From Symsagittifera roscoffensis (lineage: Eukaryota > Xenacoelomorpha > Acoela > Convolutidae), in assembly GCF_963678635.1 (NCBI RefSeq), contig NC_087070.1, positions 1,116,001 through 1,180,000 on the forward strand: a stretch of 64,000 bases of DNA. The letters are read 5' to 3'. Within the stretch, counting starts at the first letter, position 1, and each line of letters starts with the position of its first letter. The notes beneath the pieces were generated by a model that had not been told where the DNA came from, made no database searches, and saw only the letters and a program-made list of their open reading frames with translations. The translations under genes were made by a program, and so were the position numbers. Shown one piece after another: positions 32,987-44,405 of the stretch.

Positions 32987-33736
32987 GTGAAAGACACATT
33001 GGTTGTTAGCAGAGGCGTAGATCGTCCTCTCGATAAGGCAATAACTCAACGAACCGTCTTGCGTTTTGTCTTTTCTGTGTTTGACCCTGTTGGGTTAGTA
33101 GCTCCATACACAGTTAGGGCCCGTCTTTTGCGTAAAGATATTTGGAAAATTAAGGGCCAAAGTTGGGACGATGAAATGCCAGAAGAGATAAGAGATAAAT
33201 TGTTCGAGTGGCACTCCGGTCTCCCTCTCTTAGGGCAATTGATTATTCCCCGTTGTTACTTCACAGAGCCTGTGGATCAAATTGAGCTCCACATGTTCGG
33301 TGATAGCTCGCAGGACGTTCTCTGTGGGGTTGGGTTTTTGCGTGCGCGACTCTCGAGTTCGCACGAAACTCGAATATCCTTTATCTTTGGCAAAGCTCGG
33401 GTTGGGCTCATGAAAGCGCTATCTATACCGAAGCTAGAGCTTCAAGCTGCTCTGCTCGCCACACGACTGAAATATGATATACTGACCGCCCTTACTGACT
33501 GCAATAATCATGTCTACATATGGACAGATACTACTACAATTTTGCAGTGGCTAAACTCCACTGAAAACTTACCTGTATTCGTCGCTAACCGTATCGGCGA
33601 ACTCCTCGAATCGACCACTATTGATGAGTGGCACCATGTTCTGAGCGGCGATAATCCAGCTGATACCGGTACTCGGGGGATTTCTTCGGAAGCTCTCAAG
33701 GATAGCAGCTGGGTTGTTGGTCCGAGGGACTACTGA
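32987..33736 (+). pseudogene. BEL/Pao polymerase connection and RNase H
   Basis: A 249-codon frame. VFDPVGLVAPYTVRARLL marks the connection. The RNase H acidic residues are all visible in order: Asp in MFGDSSQ, Glu in IPKLELQAA, Asp in IWTDTTTIL and Asp in DNPADTGTRG. The start codon is an internal Met. It ends by frameshift, overlapping the next frame by 23 bp. Confidence 0.9.
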
Positions 33737-34298
33737 TTGGCCGTTTATAACCGACGAACGTGTGGGCAATAAAATTCGTTTGAAGGGTCCTTCTTGTGAT
33801 GTTGATAATTGCTTGGAGACATCATCGTCTTTCGTCACCGATGTCACATCCATCAAACATCCCGAACACGGGTTCATTTGGGAAAGATTTAGTTCCGTTA
33901 CGAGATATAAAAGAAATGTTGCATTTATATTGAGGATGCTACCTTCTCATAAGCATTTTCGCGGTAAGGACTTACGAATTACCGACCCCACTGACCTTGA
34001 TATTGCAGAAAGCAAACTGATTCATCTTGCTCAGATGGAATCCTTCCCCGTTGAGTTTAAAAACACTCACCGCTGGCAAACCTATAAGAATAGTAGTATA
34101 ATTGCTACATACTCGCCATTTATTGGTCCCGCTCGTATCATCCGTTCCATCGGACGGACCTTGCGCTTAGTGAATACCGAGTTTGATACTAAGCAACCAA
34201 TGTTAGTCGACGCCCGACATACCCTAGTTCGTTTGTTGGCCCGCAGCCTCCACCACAAGCATTTTCATCAAGGTTTATATTACATGCGCTCCGTTTAA
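33714..34298 (+). pseudogene. BEL/Pao integrase N-terminal region
   Basis: In the shifted frame after RNase H, the linker (LIHLAQMESFP) leads to the zinc-binding region with HTLVRLLARSLHHKHFHQG. The two His of an HHCC finger are present. The matching Cys pair lies downstream at 34,301+, and one of the two expected Cys seems replaced (QYVTCC). It stops at TAA 34,296-34,298. Confidence 0.8.
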
Positions 34299-34300
34299 AT

Positions 34301-35008
34301 ATGAAAAATGCAATACTTGGATTGCGTCGACTACTTCGATCTATCGAAAGTCAATATGTAACATGCTGCAAACGCAAAGCAAGTACCATCCAGCCAATTA
34401 TGTCCGATTTACCTGTCGAACGTCTCGGATATAAGCAACCACCCTTTAATCATACGGGTGTGGATTACTTTGGACCGCTTTACGTTCCGGTTCGCAGAAG
34501 CACTGAAAAAAGATGGGGATTTCTTTTTACTTGCCTCACCACCAGGGCTGTCCACCTTGAGATTGTACCATCTCTGAACACTAGTTCTTGTGTCATGGGC
34601 ATTGAACGGTTCATCGCGCGTCGTGGTACACCAAGCACGATCTGTTCGGATACCGGCACGAACTTCGTTGGTGCGGAAAAGGAACAACTCGCCTGCATCA
34701 AGAGCTGGAATGGCATGGCTCCGACCAATTTTGAACACAAAGGTGTTACTTGGAAATTAAACCCGCCAGGCGCACCCCATCATGGCGGCTCCTGTGAGCG
34801 TCCCGTCCGAAGCATGAAGCGTGTGCTTTACGATATAATAGGCAGTAGGAGAATCACCGAAGAGGTGTTAGGAACAACACTCTGCTTAGTTGAGCAGGCT
34901 TTGAATTCGAGACCAAATTCGACTCCCGTCAGTACTGATTCACGTGAGTTAGAAACGTTAACCCCAAACCACTTTTTGCTTGGACAACATCCCACAAGCT
35001 TTCCTTAG
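34301..35008 (+). pseudogene. BEL/Pao integrase catalytic core
   Basis: The D,D-35-E triad is visible: GVDYFGPLYV (Asp), CSDTGTNFVGA (Asp) and GGSCERPVRSMK (Glu). It is followed by ALNSRPN and LETLTPNHFLLG, the same signature as in the remnant at 319-519. The core is therefore catalytically complete in sequence, although isolated by frameshift upstream and a TAG at 35,006-35,008. Confidence 0.9.
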
Positions 35009-35047
35009 CTTTTACCTGGGGAGCACTTCGACCACAAGAAAAGGTAC

Positions 35048-35344
35048 GTGCGAGCGCAGTCATATGCTAACGCGATTTGGTCTCGTTGGCTTCGCGAATA
35101 TGTTCCCTCGCTGAATAAGCGTGTCAAGTGGCACACTCATTCTGACTTCACTCTTAAAACAGGCGATCTCCTGTGGGTGATTGAGCCCGATAGTCCGCGT
35201 GGGTACAACCCCCTCGCCCGAATCGTCAAGCTAAACTATGGACAGGACGGTTGCGCCCGATCCGCCCTTGTTAAGACCACAACCCGTGAAGTCACTCGGC
35301 CGACCGTTAAGCTCGCTCCGGTTCTTCCTTCTTCAGGGGGGTGA
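35048..35344 (+). pseudogene. BEL/Pao integrase C-terminal module (DUF5641)
   Basis: It is in frame with the integrase core; only the TAG at 35,006-35,008 separates them. It has W-RWLREYVPSLNKR-KW and LKTGDLLWVIEPDSPRGYNP, the DUF5641 hallmark, then RIVKLNYGQDG-ARSALVKT. The stop lies one base-triplet before the polypurine tract ends, so the pol gene runs directly into the 3' LTR. Confidence 0.9.
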
Positions 35345-35347
35345 GGA
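35334..35347 (+). promoter_or_regulatory. Polypurine tract
   Basis: AGGGGGGTGAGGA immediately precedes the 3' LTR and overlaps the pol stop codon. It is the expected primer site for plus-strand DNA synthesis. Confidence 0.75.
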
Positions 35348-35799
35348 TGTTGCAACGCAAATGTAGAGTATAGATGCATATAAAACAGAGTATAAAAGCT
35401 TATAAAAACAAGCACAGTTGGCCGAGTGACCGAAGCTAACGTACCGACTATACAAATTTGCCAGTTGACGTAGGTTCGAGTCTCCCACTTGCCCATGTAT
35501 TAACATACTGAAAATGGGGGTTATATCCTATTTTAACTGTTTTTTGGTTCTAACTCGGTTCAGCATTGATTAAGGCTGACCGCCAAAAAGAACAATTTGT
35601 CTCAAGGACATTACCGACCTGTTCTTGTGGCTAGCTTGCGCCAATTTGTTATTGAAGCTGTATTGGTGAAGTTATGAACGTGATTAACTGCAAAATTTGG
35701 ATGAAATTAGTATTACCGATGAATTTTGTACTGCCGAGAATACGAATTTATTATTGATATTTTGTTTTTAAATCATACTACGGAGATTGAGCGCGCACA
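35348..35799 (+). repeat. 3' LTR of the BEL/Pao element
   Basis: TGTTGCAACG ... GCGCACA. The outer about 60 bp and the block near AAGGCTGACCGCCAAAAAGA align with the 5' LTR at roughly 93% by eye, while the tRNA-like block and the 3' third differ strongly. A 30-40 bp segment of the 5' LTR after its third TATA word is absent here. Confidence 0.95.
35412..35490 (+). other. tRNA-like A-box/B-box segment in the 3' LTR
   Basis: TGGCCGAGTGA (35,419-35,429) is an A-box-like word and GGTTCGAGTCT (35,473-35,483) a near-consensus B box. The segment between them is longer than, and different from, that in the 5' LTR. GTTGACGTAGGTTCGAGTCT resembles tRNA-derived SINE heads. Confidence 0.5.
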
Positions 35800-35804
35800 T
35801 ACCA
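35800..35804. repeat. Target-site duplication, right (TACCA)
   Basis: Exact match to 24,550-24,554. Confidence 0.85.
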
Positions 35805-38145
35805 AGCTATCATCACTTTGTTCGATCGAACTTAGGCGAAAAACCAAATATTTCAAACCGATTTTCCCGACACTGGGATTTTTTTGAAAGTTTTTAAACT
35901 GATCACAAATGAAAGAACTTTAATATGATATATCATTCGAACCAGTCCAATGATTATCTGTTACCTGATTTGGCGTGAAAAACAAAAAGAAACAAAGGAA
36001 GACACTAAAACACACCCAAATAAAAAGTTCTTCCCCTTTTTCAATGGTCGGATCGGAACAATAAAGCAAAACGGTTGCTGCGCAAGTAGTACACATGTTT
36101 GCGACCAAATTCATGAAGAAAAAAATTTTTCTTTTCAAATTTGTTCTGTTTTTTTTTGTGCGAGGGGTTATATTTAGAGTAATTGTTAGATTCTCTAAGT
36201 TTATAGTAAACTAATTATAATCGACTACAGTTAGACTAAAAAGCAAAAACTTCCAAACAGTCTTACTGACTAGATTTATTGAAAAATTTTATATATGTTT
36301 GAAATACACCCTGTAGAGCTTTATTATGATTTATCACTCAACCAATTTTTAGTGCCTGATTTTTCGTGGGATTAGTGTAAAAAAAACACATTGAAGCTTA
36401 AGCAAAGATTTACCAATGGGATGTTCTTGGAATGGAAAGGAGCTGGAAAGTAACTGTTTTTGAGATGGAAAGTTTGATGTTCTTGGGATGGAGAGGAGCT
36501 ACGGATTAACTGGAGTTTTTCACCAGAATCAGGCGGCTTCAAAATAGCATGTAAATCCTCAAGTGTGGCATAATATTGGTTCCCTATTGATCGTGATTTG
36601 AAAACCAAAAAAGGAATAAAAGTGGGCGAATTATTTAATTTAATCAAATCGCTTGCGGTTTTTTCCCGACAGGTAGCCCAATAATGCCAATTTTTAATGA
36701 TCTTTATAGACTCATATTTATGTTAGAACTCATTTTTACAATAAAATGTCACTAAATATTGCCCCTCCCCTATTGCAAAAGGGGATTCCTAATCGGTTAA
36801 AAAAACCGCCTTCGTTTAACCCGTTTCTGGGATTAAATAATTAAAGAAACTGTTTTTGTTTGGCCTTCGTACATGGAATGTTGAACAGACAAAGGTCGAA
36901 AAAAAATCGATTTTTTAATTTGTTTTTGTTTGGTTTAAAATTTTGTATCGACACTTAAGAAGCACTTTCGTTAAAAGAAAAGTATAAACAAAAGTTTGTT
37001 AATAATTATTTTTGATAAAGTACTTTGAAAGAAGAGAACAGATTGCCAGCCACTCTCTTAGCTAACAACCAAACCAACGATTTAGAACAATCTTTCCAGA
37101 TTCGCGGTGCAAAAAATGACAAAATTATCAAAGCTAAAATGTCAACTGACAGTTTTGGCGGTAAACTTGGCGACTAGACAAGAAAACACTTGTGGCTTTC
37201 TTTAAAGAATGCCTTCTAAGTACCGCCATTTGATTATATCTTCATAAGTTTGCCATTTTAAGAACTAATTTTCACTTTGATTTTTATTTTGATTCTTATA
37301 AGTTAATGATAATCATTCCAACTCTGAATAGAGTTTATGTGGTGCTAGAGATTTTAGCAGACCGGTTTTTCAGCAGACCGGTTTTTTTAGCAGACTCAGA
37401 ACAATTATAAAGTATGATAGCTAGCTTCAAACGCGGCATTGGCTATTAGCGACCGCTTGCTCCGCTGCGCTTCAATTCAACACGAGTGTTATTGTGCGCG
37501 TAAAGCTTTGTTTTGCCGCTAATTTACACTTTTATGTTTTTGAGGTTGATAATTTTGTTGACAAATCGTGAGATAATTGTCCTAATTGAGGAAGTTTTAC
37601 CCCAGACTGAAAATCATTTTGAGTCTCTAAAACAATCATGAATCACTTTATTACGCTGGTCTAAAATACTCAATTTTCACTTTTTATGCTAAAAGATTGG
37701 TCTGCTAAACGAAACGATCGGTCTCCGTCGCAGATACCATGAAACTTCAATTTACTAGAAATCAAGCAATCAAGTAATTCAGTGATTCTGTTATACTAGT
37801 GGCTATAAAAAAGTCCATTTTTTTATTTGATAATGCCTGCTAGTCGCATGCGTAATCAAAACTTTTCTAAATCCATATTTTATGTGAGTATTTGTTTTAT
37901 AAAAAACTAATTTTGAAAGTTATTTTGTTTTAAGAGAGAGGTTCAATAGAAGGATAGAAGGTTAATCAGATGCAGATTTTAAAATTGATTCGCGAAAAAA
38001 CTCTTTTTTAGCACGACAACACCGTTAGAGAAAAATAGCAATCATAATTGAAACATGATTGCGGACATTAATTATCTCAAAATCACAAAATTGTCATGAA
38101 TGCCAGGTTTAAAACTTAAATCTGTATTTGATGACTGATAATTGA
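35805..38145. other. Non-coding stretch with minor repeats
   Basis: There are no genes. A diverged copy of the CCCCTATTGCAA palindrome lies near 36,767. AGCAGACCGGTTTTT is repeated twice at about 37,359-37,390. Confidence 0.4.
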
Positions 38146-39545
38146 TTTTTTCCATAACAAAACTATCCATTACAATCCGTTTTTCTTCAATTATAATCGA
38201 TTTTTTTCTCAACATAAACCCATGAAATTGATTTTTTTTCTCCACAAAAATCCATTATAATCGTTTGTTTTCTGAAAGTTGTTTACTTAGCTTATTACGC
38301 TTTTTCTGCAAAATTATTGCAAATCAAATATAAGTTTTATGCTAAATATTAAATGACGTGAAACTAATTAATATGAAATCCGGCGGGGTGGGGAAGGGGA
38401 GCTACTCAACGTGTCATCTTATCCCGGGTTGACAAAAATGTCTATAATGCTATTTCATAATACGATAAAAAGCATATACTAGTACTATTTCATTGACCAA
38501 AAAATAAGAAAAACAAACTTGATAAGCATTTTCTCCAAACTATAAAAATTTATAACAAGCATTTCTCAGCCACATTTTGGAATTAAATGACAAGCCTTTT
38601 GCCATATTGTTTATCACACAGATTTTATAAAAGAAGCAAAAACAATTTTTTGTACCTCAAAATTGTATTATAAGCGTTTTTTCCATAGCACGAAATTGTA
38701 AGATAAGCATTTTTATCCAGAAAACAAAACATTAAATTTTTTGGTAGAAGACTTTGAGTTTCATCCCAGGGTTTTCTTTCATTAAAAAACCAAAATGCAA
38801 ATTACCCTTGGTAATTTTATCCATTTAATTTAATAATAGCATTTTCGCCCAGAATTAGATACCAAAAACGTAACTTTTTTGTATATGGCTAAAAAGTTTT
38901 TGCTTTGAAAATTTCGGTGGTTGAGAAGGAGCCTGTTTTTTTTAAAAAAAAAACACATTTTTGTTTATCTTAGCATTTGAAAACAAAATAAAACAATAAA
39001 AACTAAGCACCTGCGTAATATTTTTGAGTTTTTTGGTGAAAAACTTATCCTGGACTAAGTTATAGACAAAAAAAAAATCAAATTTATTTTCCGTAAAACG
39101 TATATTCGAGCTCAGAAGCTAGTTTGCAACCCGAAAAAAGGATAAAAGTTTCCCGAAGATTGTATTTATTTATGTATTATATGATGAAATTGTATGGTGA
39201 GCGTTATTTGTTGCTGGAATTTTTTGCCAAATTTTTTTTCATGTAATAAAAAATTGCCAACAAAGGTGTTTTGCTATTATAAGAAAAATAAAAGTTTATA
39301 AAACGTTAAAACAACCAACTGCATTCAACTGAAAATGAGATGTTTTAAAAAAAAAACAATGCAAATTTTACCAAAAACCTCAGAAAAAAAGTCCATAATA
39401 ATCGATTTTTAGCAAATAAAATGGATTTTATCGATATAAAATTATTGGAATTATAATCCATTCTTAATCGATTATAATCGATTATTTTTGAAATTTATTG
39501 AGACTGACAATGAAAATCCATTATAATGGACCTATATTTATGAAA
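38146..39545. mobile_element. Family C debris split by a family B insertion
   Basis: ATAATCGATT/CCATTATAATCG-type repeats of family C occur at 38,150-38,270 and again at 39,380-39,535. A family B element occupies the interval between. The arrangement reads as B inserted into an older C copy. C ends are not defined here. Confidence 0.5.
38423..39235 (+). mobile_element. Family B element, copy 3
   Basis: Starts CCCGGGTTGACAAAAATG. It shares with copy 1 the ordered segments ACGTAACTT-TTGTAT, GGAGCCTGTTTTTTTT, GGTGAAAAACTTATCCTGG and GAGCTCAGAAGCTAGTTTGC. The right end is not sharp. Confidence 0.6.
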
Positions 39546-39924
39546 CTCCACTTCGGGCAAGGCGAATTTCATGACTTGTTTTTTTTTCTGGAAAGAAATT
39601 TCTGGTTTGAAGACATTGTAAATTGTTTTTGTGGGTAAAACTTCTTTCTATACATGAATTTTTTCGCTGTATAAAAGTAGATGTAATTGCTGGAAAAAAC
39701 AGCTTCAGGTGCGGGTTTTTGAAAGATTCAATATAGATGAACAAACTATACCTGATAATAAAGATCCCAGCTTTGAACATTGACTTTCGATTAAGGAAGC
39801 TTACAAAAAGAAGAAAATTATATTGGAATATTAAAAAATAAGAGAGAGAAAATTTCGAAAAATCTCATAGTTTTGTCTCAAAAAAGCATTACAAATGATT
39901 GTGCTTTTAAGCCTCATTTTTATG
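39546..39924. other. Spacer, nothing recognised
   Basis: Short chance frames only. Confidence 0.35.
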
Positions 39925-39932
39925 CAAACATG

Positions 39933-40293
39933 TAGGGACGGATCCAGGATTTTTCCGAGTTGCTATCCGGATTTTTCCGAGTCCAGGATTTTTCAAAAGT
40001 TGCTATTTTGGCCAAAATTTCTGCGCCAAAAAAAATTAAAAGACGTTTTTAGGCACTTTTTGGAAAATTTGTACCAAAAAATCGCGTTCTTTCGCCGCGC
40101 GCTCCCCCCTTAAAATTAGTATATATTGGCGCCAAAGGCGCCTTTACAAAAAATTTAGAGTCCGTCAGTCAAAATTGGAATTGGTTATCTCAAAATAGTT
40201 CGAAGGAGGGACCCTTTGGATCGGCAGGGGGCAACTCCCTGGGATGGGGGGGAGGGGAATCCGACTTCTGCCGCCTCCCTAAATCCGCCCCTG
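39933..40293. mobile_element. Non-autonomous hAT-type element, 361 bp, with 8-bp TSD
   Basis: The left end TAGGGACGGATCCAGGA and the right end (reverse complement) CAGGGGCGGATTTAGGGA are terminal inverted repeats. Flanks are CAAACATG (39,925-39,932) and CAAACAAG (40,294-40,301), an 8-bp duplication with one mismatch. That length and these ends point to the hAT superfamily. The interior has GGCGCCAAAGGCGCC, a 15-bp palindrome. No transposase. Confidence 0.8.
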
Positions 40294-40301
40294 CAAACAA
40301 G

Positions 40302-41574
40302 TGAATTTGAACAATGAAAAAGAAAAAATACCAAACGACAAGGCCAAACAATTTTGAAAAGTTCGAAAATACGTACCAAATTTTGCGGCATTAAATCTTT
40401 TCAGCGTCGTAAACAGAGAGAGTTTTTAAATTTAATGTGTAATAGTTAATTTAATATAACAACTGCTATTTTCAATAGGATTTAGAGTGGAGTAAGCAAG
40501 TGTTTTGTTTGTTTTGCATTTCTGGTCAAAAAGTATAGTGCGGATTTGTTCCTGAATAGTATAAACTTATACCATGCTGTTCTACATTAAAGCCATGCTT
40601 TGATGGCGAAAATGGTTTGGAAATGGAAATTAAATTATTCATAACTGTCAGTTAATTTTTCAGCATCGGAAGTTAGGTACCGACTGGAAATGAAAATGAG
40701 TCTTTATGAAAGGTCAACTTCAGACAAGCATGCTTGGATCAAAAACAAACAAAGACAAATCGAATTGTTAGTCTAGAGAGAGAGCAAAAAAAGATTTCAT
40801 TTTATTCCGTATCATCTTTACCGTATTTTATCTAAAAAGAGAAAAACAAATGTGAACAATTTATCAGAACTTCTGATCAAAGGCGTCAGGTTTTTGATTA
40901 GGATGGCTTCAGAACTCAATAGCACTGGTGTTTTTGTTTTTTATTTTCATTTTTCAATTAAGGTGCCCTCTGATTCAAGATCATCTGAGTAAACAAGCAA
41001 AATCCATTTGCTTTACAACTTCAAGAACTCCAGTGCTTTATGTCAACTTTTTTGGTTAAAAAAATGGTTTGATCGCATTTCAAAAATGGGGCACGCTTCG
41101 CCCTTTTGTGCATTTTACCCCTCGCGTGTGCCAAGTTTTTAAACACAAGAATCTATAATAGTCTAGCGGCAAAACACGCATACATTTATTAAGTCAAGTC
41201 GAATTGGGTGATGACCGTTATTGGGAGCGATTTTCAAGGCTCTTCTAAGAACTAACTTTTGTTCAAATAACGTTATAGCATGCGTTACTTTTAGTTTGAA
41301 CAGTTCACAGTTAAGGCCATTCACAATAATAAGCATAAGTTAAATTGGTATGAAAAATGTAATGGTTGGTCTAAAAAATTTCTGCATCAAACAAGTATTA
41401 GAACATGCGAATTATGAAAATATAACTTTGGCGCCAGGAAACGAAGAACTTTGGCGCCATTAAAACTCGCACTTCTTATGGAGTATATATTTTTTTTAAT
41501 TGAGGTCAAAATCTTTCTAACATTGTCCAAATGTAGTTCAGAAAAATGTAACATGAGTTCACGAAACTGTTATA
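40302..41574. other. AT-rich non-coding stretch
   Basis: ACTTTGGCGCCA occurs twice near 41,425-41,460, echoing hAT-element interiors. No gene. Confidence 0.4.
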
Positions 41575-42055
41575 ACCATTAGACCATTTGTTTGAAGTTT
41601 TCCCAGTGAGGCATGAAATATTTTTTTTTTTAATTATGCAGGAACATTGTATTTTTCAAGTATAAGTCTGCAAACAATTAATTACTAGGTACTATGGTCC
41701 GGAACAAAAAATTGTATCAATTTTTAACTTCAATAATTCGCAGCAAAACTTTTTAGGGCAGTATTTATTGAAATAGTTTCGAAAAATTCAAGTGAATCAA
41801 ACACCAAGTAAAAAACTGACATGTCTAAGTGACTAAAACTGACAAACTTAGCAAGTTTTCATTTGGGAAACAATTTATATACTTTTCCATCGGCATTCAT
41901 TAGCGTTCAAAAAGATTGGGGGGATTTAATGGTAGAAACAGACTTTCCTCACTCCTTAATCCTTCTCTCACCTTCAGTATTTGCAACCCCTCGCCAACCT
42001 AATTACCACCCCTCATCAGCAACCCATCATCCCCTCAAAGATTTAAGATGACCTG
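41575..42055 (+). repeat. Family G direct repeat, copy 1
   Basis: It aligns by eye with 45,382-45,905. Shared landmarks include ACCATTAGACCAT, AATTA-TAGGTAC-ATGGTC, AAAACTGACA and TTCTCACCTTCAGTA followed by CCCCTC-CAACCTAA. Both copies run into related GC-richer sequence; copy 1 does so only after the 2.35-kb insertion at 42,060-44,405. Confidence 0.65.
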
Positions 42056-42059
42056 GACC

Positions 42060-42789
42060 CGTGTCGAGGTTTGCGATTTATGTTTCGACCATCTCGACCA
42101 AAAAATGGTATAACTTGACCATCTCGACCCAGCCTCGATATGTTTTGACCGACTCAACCCAAGCAGTCTATGTTTCGACTACGTTCGACCGAGGAAGAAC
42201 ATTTAGTCCAAGTTCGACAGAAAATATTTCGACCAGTTCGACCGAAAAAAAAACGTTTCGACCGAGTTCGACCGAAGAAAAACGTTTCGACCGAGTTCGA
42301 CCAAGAAGCTTTATTCGACGAGAAGAATGTCGACCGAGACAAATCATTTCGACTGTGTTCGACCGAGGAAAAACTTTTTGACTGAGTTTGACCAAGGGTT
42401 TTTTGGACAGAAAAGTTTTCGACAGATCAAAAAAAATTCGACAGTGCTCGACTGAGGGAATACGTATCGACTGAAAAAAAATGACTGTAACTGACCACCA
42501 AGTAGATTTCGTACGCTAGAAAAATTCACGGTAGAAAAAAAGCTTGATATATGTATGATTGGATGTGAGTATGTATGTAGTTATTTAGATACGTATTAAT
42601 GGTTCTTAGTATTTATGTATGTCTGTACATACTGTACGTATGTATGTATGTATGAATGTTTGTATGCATGTATGTATGCATGTCTGTATGTATGCATGTT
42701 TGTATGTCTGTGTGAGTGTATGTATTTAAGTATGTAAGTATTATTTATGTATGTCTGTATGTATGTATGTATGTATGTATGTATGTATG

Positions 42790-42820
<31 letters not shown>

Positions 42821-43339
42821 GTATGCATGTATGTATGTATGTATGTATGTATGTATGTATGTATCTATGTATAAATTTATGAATGTATTTATGTATGTAT
42901 GTATGTGTGTGTAAGTAATTATGAATGTATGTGGGTGTTTTTATGTATGTACGTATGTATGTACGTATGTATGTAAGTATATGTGTTTGTATGTATTTAT
43001 TCATGTATGTGTGTATATATGTATGTATGTGTCTATGTATGTATCTATGTATGTAAGTACGTATGTATGTGTGTGTATATTTATTTATGTATGTATATAT
43101 GTATTTATGTATGTATGTTTGTATGTATGTATGTATGTATGAATGTATGTATGTATGTATGTATGTATGTATGTGTCTATGTATGTATCTATGTTGTATG
43201 TACGTATGTATGTGTGTGTATATTTAATTATGTATATATGTATGTTTATATTTATGTATGTATGTATGTATGTATATATGTATTTATGAATGTCTGTATG
43301 TATGTATGTATGTATGTATATATGAATGTATGTATGTAA

Positions 43340-43370
<31 letters not shown>

Positions 43371-44405
43371 TGTATGTATGTATGTATGTATGTATGTATG
43401 TATGTATGTATGTATGTATGTATGTATGTATGTATGTATGTATGTATGTATGTATGTATGTATGTATGTATGTATGTATGTATGTATGTATGTATGTATG
43501 TATATTTGTATGTATCTATGTATGTATGTGTGTATGAATGTATTTTTATTAATGCCTAAAAGTTCACCTAGAACTTACCTTGGGACCATCTCATAAGCCT
43601 TCTCATTGTGGTACTGTAAACGATCAGCAAAAATGTTGGTCTTGCTAAATGCACATTAAATAGCCACTTACACTGGATTACTTTGCAGTTTGCATCTCTT
43701 AACAGTTTTGCAAGCAAAAAAATTTAGCTTCGTATGAAGTTTGTAATGTGTTTGTCAATTAGTTGTCGTTTTTACTTGACAATTTTAAATTCAACTTCAA
43801 GTTTTTTTTTCATTTGACTGTTTCCTATCTTTTAGTTTTTCTGGTCACGGTTTTTATATTGTTGCCCCGAAAACGTTGCTTATAATTTAACTTGGGACCA
43901 TGTGCAGTCCTTCTAGTCGCGTTCCTGTATATGATCAGCAAATATGCTGTTCTAGCTAACTGCACTTGAAAAATACATAATTACAGGATTGTTTTGGCAG
44001 TTGCAACTCTTTTACTGTTTGACAAGCCAAAAAAGTCCGACAATAAGAAAGTTCTAGATAATGTTTTATTTATGTTTGACTTTGTTTCGACCGATTTCAC
44101 TTTATGTTTCCAATTGAGGTCAACTGTTGCGTATATTTGTTTTCGAGTTTATGTTTTGACCTTGTGTTCGACATTATGTTTTGTCTAAGTGTTCGCTTTT
44201 ATATTTCGGCAAACTCGACTGTTTGTTTTGACTTTGTGTTCGACTTTTTTCTCGACTTTGTGTTTGAATTTATTTTTTGACCGACTCGATTTTATGTGTT
44301 GACTTTGAGCTCTACTATAGGACCTTCTCGACTTTGGATGTTCGGTCAAACTCTGACAATTGTTTGACCCGGCTCAGTCGAAACATAAATCGGAAACCGC
44401 GACCC
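42060..44405. mobile_element. Minisatellite-bearing inverted-repeat element, 2.35 kb, nested
   Basis: The left end contains GCGATTTATGTTTCGAC (42,073-42,089) within a roughly 30-bp repeat. Its reverse complement, GTCGAAACATAAATCGGAAA, lies at 44,377-44,396. Inside lie TCGACCGA/GTTCGACC-type repeats (42,100-42,470 and, in related form, 44,070-44,300) and a TATG microsatellite. Removing it rejoins sequence that matches the uninterrupted copy near 45,895-45,930 (AAGATG ... ACG-TTCCCACC), which supports a true insertion. No transposase is visible. Confidence 0.6.
42555..43545. repeat. TATG microsatellite, about 1 kb
   Basis: A (TATG)n array with interruptions. The purest stretch spans about 43,339-43,503. 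Open frames here, both strands, are translations of the repeat (MYVC..., YIHT...) and not genes. Confidence 0.95.

Larger units (their letters stand above)
24555..35799 (+). mobile_element. Complete-ended BEL/Pao LTR retrotransposon, 11.2 kb, coding-dead
   Basis: The element has a 5' LTR (479 bp), PBS, a long leader, a tandemly duplicated extra ORF, Gag, protease, reverse transcriptase, RNase H, integrase, DUF5641, a polypurine tract and a 3' LTR (452 bp). A TACCA duplication lies on both sides. The Gag-Pol domain order and the DUF1759-like, A17-type protease and DUF5641 modules identify BEL/Pao. Multiple frame changes, stops, catalytic losses and a LINE insertion in gag show it cannot encode its own replication. 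It is longer than a usual BEL/Pao because of the leader, the duplicated ORF and the LINE insert. Confidence 0.95.

Noticed and set aside
34409-34740. Minus-strand frames of 86-109 codons opposite integrase
   Set aside because: They are shadows of the conserved integrase core.
43339-43503. CRISPR-like array
   Set aside because: It is a pure 4-bp microsatellite with no repeat-spacer structure. No CRISPR array or cas gene is present in this eukaryotic window.
42741-43596. Long open frames of MYVC- and YIHT-type repeats on both strands
   Set aside because: They are translations of the TATG microsatellite, which is open in several frames by construction.
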